Shown in pieces: positions 52,849 through 62,308 of a DNA stretch of 64,000 nt (positions within the stretch are counted from its first letter, which is position 1; every line of letters begins with the position of its first letter). The translations under genes and the position numbers were made by a program. The stretch comes from an uncultured Opitutales bacterium. GTDB taxonomy: Bacteria > Verrucomicrobiota > Verrucomicrobiia > Opitutales > Intestinicryptomonadaceae. The stretch covers positions 19,385 to 83,384 of the forward strand of contig CALXLX010000051.1 in assembly GCA_944389315.1 (NCBI GenBank). The letters are read 5' to 3'. The notes beneath the pieces were generated by a model. The model saw only the letters and a list, made by a program, of their open reading frames with translations. It searched no databases and was not told where the DNA came from.

Positions 52849-54561
52849 ATGAGAGCAGGAAAAGCCATCGCGGGAGTTTTTTTATCGGTTTTATTGGGCG
52901 TAAATATTTATTCATATGCGCAGACGGGTGCAGAAAACTGTATAAATGTTTCGGATTTCGGCGCTTTTCCCGACGACGGCAAGGACGACTTGCCGTCAAT
53001 ACGCGCCGCTCTTGCCCACGCCAAGAAGACGGGGGCTAAGGCCGTTTCTTTCGATGCCGGAGTATACGAGCTGCACACTCCCAAAGGATATGCCGGGGAG
53101 CTTATACTTATAGATTCTATCCCAAATTTTTCGTTCTTCGGAGCGGTCTCTGAAAAGGGCGAACCAAAGACCGTATTCCGCCGCATGTACGAACAGCAGC
53201 CCCATATGGAGCTGGGTTCCATACTCCGCGCCTACAAATGCCCTAATCTGACCGTAAAGAATATAGAGTTTGACAACTATCCCCGTTTTTTTGCCAACGC
53301 CGAAGTTGTGGAAAACGACGGAATGGAAATTGTGCTGAGAGTTTTGGATGGAAGCCCGTATGTCGCCGGCTCCTATTTGTTCTGCGGGAACCTATGGGAC
53401 AAAAAAACGGGGAATCTAAAGAATAAGCCGAGCGTGACCTACGGCGGAGATGTGGAGTCGGACAGGGAAAAGTACAGGCTTAATAAGGTGGGAGACGGGA
53501 AGGACAGGTTGCTTAGCCTCGAGAATCCCAAGGTCGCGGCGATGTGCGGGGTTGGGGAGGTCTTAAGCTGGCATTTCAACTGGAAGAGCCATTCCATGTG
53601 TTATTTTTTGGATTGCGACAATCTTACCGTGGAAAATGTGCTTATAACAAACGGCGTGGCTGCGCTGATCGGCGTGCAAGTCTGCGAGAATGTGCTTATA
53701 AAAGACGTCAAGTTTCTGTCTGATTCCTATTCTGTAGGCAGCCGAGACGGCCTTCATTTTGCGGGCTGCAGGGGCAAAATTGTGATAGACGGCTTTGTAT
53801 GCGAGGCAGTCAGGTGGGACGGAATAAACGTCCACGGAATAACCGTATGGGCAGAGAAGATTGTCTCGCCGAAGACGGTGATATTTTCCAACGACGGTGG
53901 CGGCTGCAGGGGCTGGGACTTTATCCCGGGCGATAAAATGGGGTTTTGCTTTGACAGGGAGGAGAATGTCTTTCTTACGATAGAGAGCGCAAAAACGGTA
54001 AAGATTTCCGACGGGCGCTGGGGCGCGGAAGTGACATTCAAGGAGGAGGTCCCCAAGGAGCTTAACCGGACTACGGTATGCAACCTTTATTCCCTCACTG
54101 CGGACGAGGTTATCGTTAAAAACTCCACTTTTAAAAATATAGCAGGCACAGCCGCGATATTTAGAAACGACAACGTGACAGTCGAAAACTGCAGCTTTGA
54201 AAATATAATGTATCCTGCCATATGTTTCGGCGCGGCTTTGGCCGAGCATGAGGGCGTATTGTGCAAGGATGAGGTCGTTAGGAATTGCGTATTTAAAAAC
54301 TGCGGGTGGATGTCGAGGCACTCGGCATACGGCGCGGTTGCCGCAAGGGTGCAGGAATGTAGAAGGGTACCGAAAGGGGCGGTGCCGTACATGAAAAATA
54401 TTTCCCTTGAAGGAAATAAAGTTTACGACAGCAAAGTAGGGTTCCATCTTGAGGGCATAGACGGCCTTACCGTAAAGAATAACACATTTATAAATGTTGC
54501 CACTCCAATAGTAAAAGAGGACAATTTCAACGACTCTGTACAGGAGGCTTCTTCCAATTGA
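52849..54561 (+). CDS. Secreted beta-helix protein, copy 2 (GH110-like)
   Basis: About 570 residues from ATG 52849 (MRAGKAIAGVFLSVLLGV signal peptide ending SYAQ), with ribosome site AAGAGGA upstream. Same plan as copy 1: VSDFGAFPDDGKDD, VGSRDGLHFAGCRGKIVIDG, EAVRWDGINVHGITVW, FKNIAGTAAIFRND, MYPAICFGAALAEHEG, CGWMSRH. The region around the WDG motif is nearly identical to copy 1 at DNA level. It retains both Asp motifs and NVHG, so if any copy is an active GH110-type glycosidase, copies 1 and 2 are the best candidates. It lies 174 bases after copy 1. Confidence 0.87.
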   Translation: MRAGKAIAGVFLSVLLGVNIYSYAQTGAENCINVSDFGAFPDDGKDDLPSIRAALAHAKKTGAKAVSFDAGVYELHTPKGYAGELILIDSIPNFSFFGAVSEKGEPKTVFRRMYEQQPHMELGSILRAYKCPNLTVKNIEFDNYPRFFANAEVVENDGMEIVLRVLDGSPYVAGSYLFCGNLWDKKTGNLKNKPSVTYGGDVESDREKYRLNKVGDGKDRLLSLENPKVAAMCGVGEVLSWHFNWKSHSMCYFLDCDNLTVENVLITNGVAALIGVQVCENVLIKDVKFLSDSYSVGSRDGLHFAGCRGKIVIDGFVCEAVRWDGINVHGITVWAEKIVSPKTVIFSNDGGGCRGWDFIPGDKMGFCFDREENVFLTIESAKTVKISDGRWGAEVTFKEEVPKELNRTTVCNLYSLTADEVIVKNSTFKNIAGTAAIFRNDNVTVENCSFENIMYPAICFGAALAEHEGVLCKDEVVRNCVFKNCGWMSRHSAYGAVAARVQECRRVPKGAVPYMKNISLEGNKVYDSKVGFHLEGIDGLTVKNNTFINVATPIVKEDNFNDSVQEASSN

Positions 54562-54871
54562 TTTTCTCCGCAGGCCTTGAGGGGGAATATATTTGCCAAA
54601 GGCGGTTGCTTCCTTTTCTTTCCCCGGGAAAATTCTATTAACCGCGCGGACAAGGTTTTTTTTCGTAAAAGGGCAGGCCGGATATGGGATGCAGGCTCAT
54701 AAGCCGTCCGGCTTTGAATGGGCGTTCTTGTATGCGGCGCGGTTCCGGCCTATTATAAGCTTGCAGTGACGATTTTTTTATATAACCGTGAAAAAGCCGT
54801 TTAATTTTTCGGCATGGGCGTTTGGGCGTTTTGCCCGAACAGGGAGAGATAACTAACTAACAATTCTGTAC
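54562..54871. other. Intergenic region between copies 2 and 3, with a hairpin
   Basis: About 310 bases with no gene. A hairpin GCCGGA (54677-54682) / TCCGGC (54707-54712), with inner TATG/CATA pairing and TTT after it, may end the copy-2 transcript. A promoter for copy 3 is presumably further on, but none is clear. Confidence 0.35.
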
Positions 54872-56683
54872 ATGAAAAAATCTACAATATTAACATGCGC
54901 TTTGTTCGCATTTTGTTCTGCCGCATTTGCGCAAAATGTAATACGCGTTTCCGACTTCGGCGCCGTTCCGAACGACGGCAAGTGCGACAGGGACGCCATC
55001 GCCAAGGCTCTTAGCGCCGCATCGAAAGTCGAAAACCCTGTGCTTGAGTTCGATTCGGGCGTATACGACCTTTTTGTCGCCGATTTAAACAATGAGATGT
55101 GCATAGCATTTTCCGACATAAAAAACCTTACCATAAAGGGTGCTGTTGACGATAAGGGCAGGCCAGCGACTGAGCTTATACGCAATTATAAGATGAAGTT
55201 TGATGTAAACGCCAACCGCATTCTCTACGCGCAGAATTGCCCAAATCTGACAGTAAAGAACATAGTTTTCGACAATAAGCCCCAGTATATGACATGCGGA
55301 GAAGTGGTTGAAAACGACGGCCAAAGCATAGTTGTAAAAGTTCCCGAGGGGCTTCCCTATGTGGACGGCAGCAGGGCATACTGCGGAAATATCTGGGATA
55401 AAAAGACGGGGAATCTTGTTGTAGGCAAGGGAAGCTTCAGCTTCGGCGGAGCGGTGGACAATATGCCGGACCTTACTTTACGTTTCCATGGGGATCCTAA
55501 GGACAGGCTTCTTAAGATGGATTCCCCGAGGGTTGCGAAAGTTGCGAAAGTCGGCGAGATAATTTCATGGAACTTCGGGTGGCTCGGTTATCAGGTCATT
55601 TTCAGCAAGTGCGACAACCTCCGCGTGGAGAATGTCTGGACGCATAGCGCAATAGGTTTTTGCATGCAGGCCTCCTATTGCAGAAATGTCACCGCAAAAG
55701 GCGTCAAATTTATAAAGCGCGAGGGCTCGAGGCAGATGCATGTCGGCAGCCGCGATGCCTGGAAGCTGTTCTCATGCAAGGGGGTGGCCATAATAGAGGA
55801 CATGTATGTAGAGGGAGTACGCTGGGACGGCCAAAATGTCCACGGCATATTTGCCTGGCCGTATGAAATTATAGATAAAAATACGGCGATTTTCTCGAAC
55901 GACTTATACGGCATTTCCGGGGGAACCTTTTTTATCGGTTCCAAGGTTGGCTTCTTCAAGGATAAGGACACTGAAGTATTCCTGACTGTAAAAAGCGTTG
56001 AAGAACTCCCGACGCAGCCAGCCGGCAAGATTGTGGATTACGGCTATGGGAAGGAGGCCAATATGGACGAGCCCCAATCGTCGAAGGTTGCATTGTCGCA
56101 GAACCTGCCTCCGAAAAACAAGAAGTCCGTCAAGGTGACATTTGAGGAGGAGATTCCCGATTTTGTGAACGGAAGTACTATATGCAATCTCTACGGGCTC
56201 AACCTCGAAAGCTATCTGCTAATAAATTCGACATTCCGCAACATAGCCGGCTGCGCGAGCCTCATACGCAATGACGACGTTAACATAGTGGGAAACACCT
56301 TCGACCATATAATGTATCCGGCGGTCTGCATAGGCGGGGCCCTCGCCGAAGTCGAGGGTGTGATTTCCAAGAACGCCTATGTTGCAAACAACACGTTTAT
56401 TGCCTGCGGATGGCAGGACAGGCACGGGGCTTCCGCAGCTCTCAGCGCTAAGGTTCAGCTTTCTAAGCGCACTCCAAGAAGCATGACGCCCTACATGAGA
56501 AATATAAACGCCAGCGGCAACACATTCATAGATTGCCCAAAAGGCATAGAGATGAGCGGTGTTGACGGGCTTTACATATACGGCAACACGTTCATAAACA
56601 CTAAAAAGCCCATAGACGAGTACGGAAACAAGAACGTCAACATTCAAAACAATATCCCCGAAACGGTGGACGACTTGATGTGA
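54872..56683 (+). CDS. Secreted beta-helix protein, copy 3
   Basis: 603 residues, signal peptide MKKSTILTCALFAFCSAAFA. Shares the array plan: VSDFGAVPNDGKCD, HVGSRDAWKLFSCKG (Asp295), VEGVRWDGQNVHGIFAWP (Asp319, 24 residues later), TICNLYGLNLESYLL, FRNIAGCASLIRND, MYPAVCIGGALAEVEG, CGWQDRH. It belongs with copies 4 and 5 by these motifs (GxxxRDAW and Q in WDGQN). An extra 30-residue insert at about 395-420 (PTQPAGKIVDYGYGKEANM) lies before the VTFEEEIP strand. NVHG is kept. The substrate is unknown. Confidence 0.87.
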   Translation: MKKSTILTCALFAFCSAAFAQNVIRVSDFGAVPNDGKCDRDAIAKALSAASKVENPVLEFDSGVYDLFVADLNNEMCIAFSDIKNLTIKGAVDDKGRPATELIRNYKMKFDVNANRILYAQNCPNLTVKNIVFDNKPQYMTCGEVVENDGQSIVVKVPEGLPYVDGSRAYCGNIWDKKTGNLVVGKGSFSFGGAVDNMPDLTLRFHGDPKDRLLKMDSPRVAKVAKVGEIISWNFGWLGYQVIFSKCDNLRVENVWTHSAIGFCMQASYCRNVTAKGVKFIKREGSRQMHVGSRDAWKLFSCKGVAIIEDMYVEGVRWDGQNVHGIFAWPYEIIDKNTAIFSNDLYGISGGTFFIGSKVGFFKDKDTEVFLTVKSVEELPTQPAGKIVDYGYGKEANMDEPQSSKVALSQNLPPKNKKSVKVTFEEEIPDFVNGSTICNLYGLNLESYLLINSTFRNIAGCASLIRNDDVNIVGNTFDHIMYPAVCIGGALAEVEGVISKNAYVANNTFIACGWQDRHGASAALSAKVQLSKRTPRSMTPYMRNINASGNTFIDCPKGIEMSGVDGLYIYGNTFINTKKPIDEYGNKNVNIQNNIPETVDDLM

Positions 56684-56703
56684 TAGATATTCTTTCCTTG
56701 CAT

Positions 56704-56735
56704 GCCGCCTATCCGCATTTGCGCGCATAGGCGGC
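56704..56735 (+). terminator. Hairpin after copy 3
   Basis: GCCGCCTAT (56704-56712) / ATAGGCGGC (56727-56735), 14-nt loop, followed by TCTTATC, a weak T tail. It lies about 20 bases past the copy-3 stop. Confidence 0.5.
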
Positions 56736-56910
56736 TCTTATCAGGAGTTACGGCGCATATGCGCAAGTCAAGTTTCCGTATCGGCGGCGAGTTTGTCTTA
56801 GGCCTTCAATATCGGCCTATCCTTAAAAAATCTCGACGCATGCGGAAATTTTTATTCGATGCCGGTAAATAAGAATTATATATTTTTAAAATAAATATTT
56901 TATTACAATC

Positions 56911-58641
56911 ATGAAGTTTGGTCTTAATTTTCTGTACGGAAGCGGGCTGCGTCTTTCGTTATTTTTTATCTGTACATGCATCGCGGCAACGTCGTATGGG
57001 GCGGAAGGCGCAAAAGTTTTCAGGGTGTCGGACTTCGGCGCATTTCCAAACGACGGCAAATGCGATATCGAAGCGGTGAAGTCGGCCATAGAGGCCTGCG
57101 CAAAACACGGGGGCAAAGCCGTGCTAAAATTCGACGCGGGCAAATATGAATTTTTCGTGAAGGACCCAAATAAGGACTGCGCGGTAAAAATAACTAAGGT
57201 AAACGGCCTGTCCATAGAGGGCGCGGTGTCTGCGGACGGGGCTCCCGCAACGGTGTTTTTGCGCAGATACAAATATGCGCCCTCGCTCGACGCCGCCTCG
57301 ATATTGCTTGCCGACAGGTGCGAAGGTTTTTCCCTAAAGAACGTAGTATTCGACAATTTTCCCCGCTACATGACCGCAGGGACAATAGTTTCCAAGGACG
57401 AAAAGTCCATAACAGTAAAGATACTCGACGGCAATCCCGCCATAAACGACACCATAATCTACTGCGCCAACTTATGGGACTCCAAAACTCGCAATTTGAA
57501 GAAGGTTCCCAGCCTTACATACGGCGGCACCCTGAGCGGAGACGTAGACGAGCGCAAATCGGAATACACAATGCGCAGGGTGGGGGATATGGGGGAAAAT
57601 CTCTTTAGGCTTGATTGTCCGTCCGTGGCGGGGAAGTGCGCTGTCGGGGACATTTTCAGCTGGCATTTCGGGTGGCTTGGCTACCAGGTGAATTTTGCCT
57701 ATTGCAAGAATCTGTATCTTGAGAATGTAAGGACTTTGAGCGCGATAGGAATAGCGATGAACTCTTGGATGTGCGAGGATGTCAGGGCCAAGAAGGTCGA
57801 GTTCATGCGCGACGGCAACCAGATGCAGGTCGGCTGCCGCGACGCTTGGATACTAAACGCGTGCAGGGGAGACTTCATCGTCGAGCAGATGTATGCCGAG
57901 GGTGTAAGATGGGACGGCCAGAATGTCTGCGGGCGCTTTGCCTGGCCTGTCGAGATTACGGGGAAGAACTCCGCGGTGCTATCAAACGACGCTTTTGGAA
58001 TGAAGACTTTTCTCTTCCGCAGGGGGGATAAAATCGGTTTTTGCAATCCCGACGGGGGCGAGGCAATGCTTGGCGTTGAGCGTATAGGCCCGCAGCGCAC
58101 GGCAAAGAACGGTAAACCTGGCGTGGAGGTGTTTTTCGACGCTCCGTTGCCGGATTTTGTCGATGAAACTACCGTCTGCAACCTCTATGGACTCAATCTC
58201 GACTCCTACATTTTGAAGGATTCTGCATTTAAAAACATAGCCGGGACCGCCAGCGTTCTCAGGGCGAACAACGCAAAAGTTCAGAACTGCAAATTCTCGT
58301 ACATAATGTATCCCGCAGTATGTGTGGGAGGCGATTTGGCCTGTGCTGAAGGCCCTCTAAGCAAAAACGTTTCTGTTGAGGGGTGCAGCTTTGACAATTG
58401 CGCCTGGGAATTGCGACACGAGGCCAAAGGCGCCTTGAGCGTTGCTTTGAATCCTTGCAGCCGCGTGCCCGGGGATAAGATGCCTCCCATATGCGGCGTT
58501 TCGCTCAGGAACAACAGCTTCAAAGACTGTTCTGTGGGAATAGAGGCCCGCGGAGTAAGGGGGCTTACGCTTTCGGGCAACCGCTTTGATAGGGTGGAGC
58601 GCGATACAGTGCTGGAAGACTGCGAGCTTTCCAAAAACTAA
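56911..58641 (+). CDS. Secreted beta-helix protein, copy 4
   Basis: 576 residues with signal peptide (MKFGLNFLYGSGLRLSLFFI ... ending SYGA). Motifs: VSDFGAFPNDGKCD, VGCRDAWILNACRG, EGVRWDGQNVCGRFAWP, TVCNLYGLNLDSYIL, FKNIAGTASVLRAN, MYPAVCVGGDLACAEG, CAWELRH. Compared with copy 3 the His of NVHG is Cys and GS is GC in the RD motif, so the presumed active-site surface is altered. The copy-5 start follows after only 19 bases, so copies 4 and 5 are probably one transcript. Confidence 0.86.
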   Translation: MKFGLNFLYGSGLRLSLFFICTCIAATSYGAEGAKVFRVSDFGAFPNDGKCDIEAVKSAIEACAKHGGKAVLKFDAGKYEFFVKDPNKDCAVKITKVNGLSIEGAVSADGAPATVFLRRYKYAPSLDAASILLADRCEGFSLKNVVFDNFPRYMTAGTIVSKDEKSITVKILDGNPAINDTIIYCANLWDSKTRNLKKVPSLTYGGTLSGDVDERKSEYTMRRVGDMGENLFRLDCPSVAGKCAVGDIFSWHFGWLGYQVNFAYCKNLYLENVRTLSAIGIAMNSWMCEDVRAKKVEFMRDGNQMQVGCRDAWILNACRGDFIVEQMYAEGVRWDGQNVCGRFAWPVEITGKNSAVLSNDAFGMKTFLFRRGDKIGFCNPDGGEAMLGVERIGPQRTAKNGKPGVEVFFDAPLPDFVDETTVCNLYGLNLDSYILKDSAFKNIAGTASVLRANNAKVQNCKFSYIMYPAVCVGGDLACAEGPLSKNVSVEGCSFDNCAWELRHEAKGALSVALNPCSRVPGDKMPPICGVSLRNNSFKDCSVGIEARGVRGLTLSGNRFDRVERDTVLEDCELSKN

Positions 58642-58660
58642 AAGTCCGCCGATAGAACCG

Positions 58661-60430
58661 ATGAATATAAATAAAGCATATTTTTTTATATCCTCAAAAA
58701 TCTTTGGGTTTCTTTTGCTGGCCCTATGCCTTGCCATTCCCCAGCTGCTGTCCGCGCAGGAAGGCGGCCGGGGCGGAGGGGCTTTGTCTGATGTCGTTTT
58801 TGTGAGGGATTTCGGCGCAGTGCCCGGAGACGGCAAGTGCGATATGCAGGCTGTAAAGATGGCCATATCCGAAGCTGTAAAGACGGGCGCAAAGCGCCTG
58901 GTATTTGACGCGGGGGTGTACGATATTTTTGTGAAGGACGCGGAGAAGTTTGTCTTTGTAATAAAGGGCGCGAAGAACCTGTCTGTGGAAGGCGCGGCTT
59001 CGGCTGACGGCACTCCCCTTACAAAGATTGTCCGCCATTATAAGATGGCAGTTGACATAGACGCCCGGGCGATATTTCAGGTGTCGGAGTGCGAGAATTT
59101 CCGCCTGAAAAACATGATATTCGACAATTCCCCCCGCTATTTTACCGCGGGGGAGGTTGTATCAAACGACGGCAAAAATATGCTTGTAAGGATATTCGAC
59201 GGCAATCCCTTGGGGGACGGAACCTTGCTTTTTTGCTCAAATTTGTGGGACATAAAAACGCGGAACTTAAAGCACGTCCCAAGCCCGACTTTCGGCGGGG
59301 AGGGCGTCACAAAGAGGGCGGGCGAGCTGACTGTTCGCGCCGTTCCCGAAAAAGGTCCAAATGTTGTAAAGATTTCTTCGGAAACTGTTGCCGCCCATGC
59401 CGCAGTCGGCGACGGGCTGAGCTGGAACTTCGGCTGGCGCGGATCCCAGCTGAGCTTTCTTCTGTGCAGGAACCTTTATTTTGAAAACGTCTTTACGTAC
59501 AGCTCCATGGGCTTTTGCATCTTTGTGGGGCAATGCGAAAACGTCTACGCAAAAAATGTGCGTTTCAAGGCTCAGGACAACCAGTTTCATGTCGGCAGCC
59601 GCGACGCCTTTATGATTTCCAGCTGCAGCGGAAAGGTAATTATGGACGGCCTATATGTAGAAGGCGTCAGGTGGGACGGCCAGAACGTCAACTCGCTCTT
59701 GCTTTGGCCGGAGAAAATTTTAGACCCCCATACGGCGGTGTTCTCAAACCATTTCCGGGGCGGCAGGCCCATGCCGAAGAAAGGCTCCAAAATAGGCTTC
59801 TTCATAAACCCCGACGAGGAGGAAATCTTGACCGTTGAGAGCTGCGAGCCTTTTGAAGGCTCCCCGACCAGGCCAAAGAAGCTGAAGATACGCTTTAAGG
59901 AGGAGATGCCGGACACCATAGACGCGTATTCCACCTGCAGCCTTTACGGTCAGATTCCGCTCTCTTACACATTGCTAAATTCGACTTTCAGAAACATAGC
60001 CGGCTGCGCGAGCCTCATACGCCAAAACGACGTACTTATAAGAAACTGCGTTTACGACAACATAATGTATCCGGCAATCTGTATAGGAGCCTCGCTCCAC
60101 GAGGACGAGGGCCCTGTGTCGAGAAATATAAGAGTGGAGAATAGCCGCTTTATATCTTCTGGCTGGCAGGCAAGGCACGGGGCCTTGGGGTGCATAGGCG
60201 TAAAGCTCGCCAAGACAAGAAGGCTGCCGCCGCACAGGGTGCCCTATATTTGCAATGTAAAAATCTTGAATAACAGTTTTGAAGATTCCGACATAGGCAT
60301 AGACGCCGATAGGGTGCTGGACTTTGAAATACGCGGCAACACCTTTGCCAATGTAAAAAATCCCATATTGCAAAACGATTGCGAAGAGGTGTCTGAGGCG
60401 GATAATAAAATAAAAAATATTGTTAAATAA
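58661..60430 (+). CDS. Secreted beta-helix protein, copy 5
   Basis: About 589 residues from ATG 58661, chosen because it begins a good signal peptide (MNINKAYFFIS ... AIPQLLSAQ) and leaves the copy-4 gene intact; an in-frame opening to 58586 lies inside copy 4. Motifs: VRDFGAVPGDGKCD, VGSRDAFMISSCSG, EGVRWDGQNVNSLLLWP, TCSLYGQIPLSYTLL, FRNIAGCASLIRQND, MYPAICIGASLHEDEG, SGWQARH. The NVHG of copies 2 and 3 is NVNS here, the strongest departure. A terminator-like hairpin follows the gene. Confidence 0.86.
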   Translation: MNINKAYFFISSKIFGFLLLALCLAIPQLLSAQEGGRGGGALSDVVFVRDFGAVPGDGKCDMQAVKMAISEAVKTGAKRLVFDAGVYDIFVKDAEKFVFVIKGAKNLSVEGAASADGTPLTKIVRHYKMAVDIDARAIFQVSECENFRLKNMIFDNSPRYFTAGEVVSNDGKNMLVRIFDGNPLGDGTLLFCSNLWDIKTRNLKHVPSPTFGGEGVTKRAGELTVRAVPEKGPNVVKISSETVAAHAAVGDGLSWNFGWRGSQLSFLLCRNLYFENVFTYSSMGFCIFVGQCENVYAKNVRFKAQDNQFHVGSRDAFMISSCSGKVIMDGLYVEGVRWDGQNVNSLLLWPEKILDPHTAVFSNHFRGGRPMPKKGSKIGFFINPDEEEILTVESCEPFEGSPTRPKKLKIRFKEEMPDTIDAYSTCSLYGQIPLSYTLLNSTFRNIAGCASLIRQNDVLIRNCVYDNIMYPAICIGASLHEDEGPVSRNIRVENSRFISSGWQARHGALGCIGVKLAKTRRLPPHRVPYICNVKILNNSFEDSDIGIDADRVLDFEIRGNTFANVKNPILQNDCEEVSEADNKIKNIVK

Positions 60431-60443
60431 TAATATTTATGCA

Positions 60444-60507
60444 AGCCCCCCGCGGCCCTTTCCGTAGCCCGCGCGCGCGGCAGTCTGGCCGATTTGGGGG
60501 CTGTTTT
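60444..60507 (+). terminator. Possible terminator after the beta-helix array
   Basis: AGCCCCC (60444-60450) / GGGGGCT (60496-60502), with a long GC-rich middle part and GTTTT after the stem. Confidence 0.5.
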
Positions 60508-60527
60508 GCCTTTATTCTTTTTTGGGG

Positions 60528-62276
60528 CTATTCCCTGTCGAGCTTGTCGCGCTTTAAGATTTCGTTAAAGCCCATGAAAATGTCGTTGCGGTTTACTATG
60601 CCGTAGAATTCGTTAGCGGAGTTTACTATGGGCATGGATTCGTAGCGCGGGTTTTCCGCAAATATTTTTACGCCGTCTATGAGCGGCATATCCGTCTTCA
60701 GCACCGGAATGTCGGACCTCATTATATCCTCGGCAATCACGTTTGAGGACAGAGTCTTTGACTTTATAAAGCTTAAAATGTCGCTCCGCAAAATTCCGCC
60801 TATGTATTTATTGCTCCGGGAGACAACATACACCGCGTATTCTGGATTTCTCAGGAAGATTCTCGCCACACCGTCGAATGTTTCCGTTACCGATACTGTG
60901 TCCTCAGACTTGCGGAAAATATCCTTTATCCTGACGCTTTTTAGGGGCTTCCCGAATGCGCCCCTCATGCCGCCTTCCGCGGATTGCGCGTACATGGACT
61001 TAGTTCGCATCATTATAGACACCCCGTGAGATACCAAAACCGCCACAATCAGGGGGAATATCAGCTGGCCTGCCATGGTGAACTCTATTACGAGCATCAT
61101 CGACGTAAGCGGGGCCGCCGCGGCGGTGGTGAAGAACGCGGCCATTCCTATTACAGAAAAACCTATTATTTCATTCCCCGAAAGAGGCACTCCCATGTAG
61201 ATGAGCATGTGAGCGAAGAAGAACCCGAACACCCCGCCTATCGTAAGGCTCGGCGTAAGCACTCCGCCCACCGCGCCCATCCCGAAGAACAGCGCTACGG
61301 AAAGTATTTTAAGAACGAGTATTGCCGATATTTCGTCGAGCGCAAAATTCATGGAGACTATGCCCCTTATTATATGCGCGCCGTTTCCCGTCACTTCCGG
61401 GAACCATATCGATATTGTTCCCACAATTGCTCCCGCAATAGCCAGCCTTATGGGGAGGAAATTGACATTCCTGTTAAGGAGCTTTCTGGTATGGTTGAGC
61501 ATTATAAGCCAGAAGCGGGCCATAAGAGAGGCGAGAATTCCCAACAATATTGTGAATGAAACTATTTCAAAATCTACGTTGACGAAGGCGTTGGAATTTT
61601 CGTACAGCGGCGCGGAATTTCCTATGACAGTCAAGACAAGATAGCTCGTGCAGCTTGATACGAGCAGCGGGGCAAGTATGTCTATGGACATTATCCCTAT
61701 TACTATTTCGCATACGAACAGCCCCCCCGCAAGCGGCGTGTGAAATACCGCAGACATCGCGCCCGCGGCCGAACAGGCTATGAGCAGCCTTAGCCTTGTC
61801 GTGGACATATTCGTCCTTCTGCCGAACATAGACGCAAAGACCGTCACCGTCTGAACCAGCGGGCCCTCCCTGCCTATCGAAGCCCCCGAGCCAATCGTAA
61901 CTATCGCCGCCAAGCTCCTCAGCAGATTTGCCCTGACGGGTATGTATCCGTTTCCGATTGAGACGGCCTCCATGTATGGGGTGGGGCGCTTCTTTACTTT
62001 CTTTGCCGCCAGCAGCAGGATTATTCCGGCTATTATTCCCCCGACTACAAGAGAGGTTATCCGCTGCCACGGTTGCGCCTGGGAGAAGCTTGCCACAACT
62101 TCGTTTCCGTCGGATGAGGTAAATACGGATAATATAAAATGGCTCGCCTTTTGGAATCCGAGGGCGATGACCGCCGCAAATATGCCGGAGATTACCGCAT
62201 AGAAATAAACGCCCTTTTTACCGTTTAGGTTTACCCTGCTTCTTATGAAAAAAAGGGTTTTGGAGACGTTCTTCAT
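60528..62276 (-). CDS. ClC-family chloride channel/transporter with C-terminal CBS pair
   Basis: A 582-residue ClC protein. Channel part about 1-440 with the selectivity motif GSGASIGREGP (gating Glu137), a second motif GGVLTPSLTIGG and several membrane helices. Residues about 450-575 form two CBS domains (VARIFLRNPEYAVYVVSRSN, and IFAENPRYESMPIVNSAN) that usually sense adenine nucleotides. A PTS IIA-type gene precedes it on the same strand by 32 bases. Whether it is a channel or a Cl-/H+ exchanger cannot be told from this reading. Confidence 0.92.
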   Translation of the reverse strand: MKNVSKTLFFIRSRVNLNGKKGVYFYAVISGIFAAVIALGFQKASHFILSVFTSSDGNEVVASFSQAQPWQRITSLVVGGIIAGIILLLAAKKVKKRPTPYMEAVSIGNGYIPVRANLLRSLAAIVTIGSGASIGREGPLVQTVTVFASMFGRRTNMSTTRLRLLIACSAAGAMSAVFHTPLAGGLFVCEIVIGIMSIDILAPLLVSSCTSYLVLTVIGNSAPLYENSNAFVNVDFEIVSFTILLGILASLMARFWLIMLNHTRKLLNRNVNFLPIRLAIAGAIVGTISIWFPEVTGNGAHIIRGIVSMNFALDEISAILVLKILSVALFFGMGAVGGVLTPSLTIGGVFGFFFAHMLIYMGVPLSGNEIIGFSVIGMAAFFTTAAAAPLTSMMLVIEFTMAGQLIFPLIVAVLVSHGVSIMMRTKSMYAQSAEGGMRGAFGKPLKSVRIKDIFRKSEDTVSVTETFDGVARIFLRNPEYAVYVVSRSNKYIGGILRSDILSFIKSKTLSSNVIAEDIMRSDIPVLKTDMPLIDGVKIFAENPRYESMPIVNSANEFYGIVNRNDIFMGFNEILKRDKLDRE

Positions 62277-62308
62277 TTTGCGGGGGAAATATGTTTCTTA
62301 GTGTTGGG

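Noticed and set aside
50941..60430. Genomic island acquired recently by transfer
   Set aside because: No integrase, transposase, tRNA junction or flanking repeats; GC content and style look like the rest of the window.
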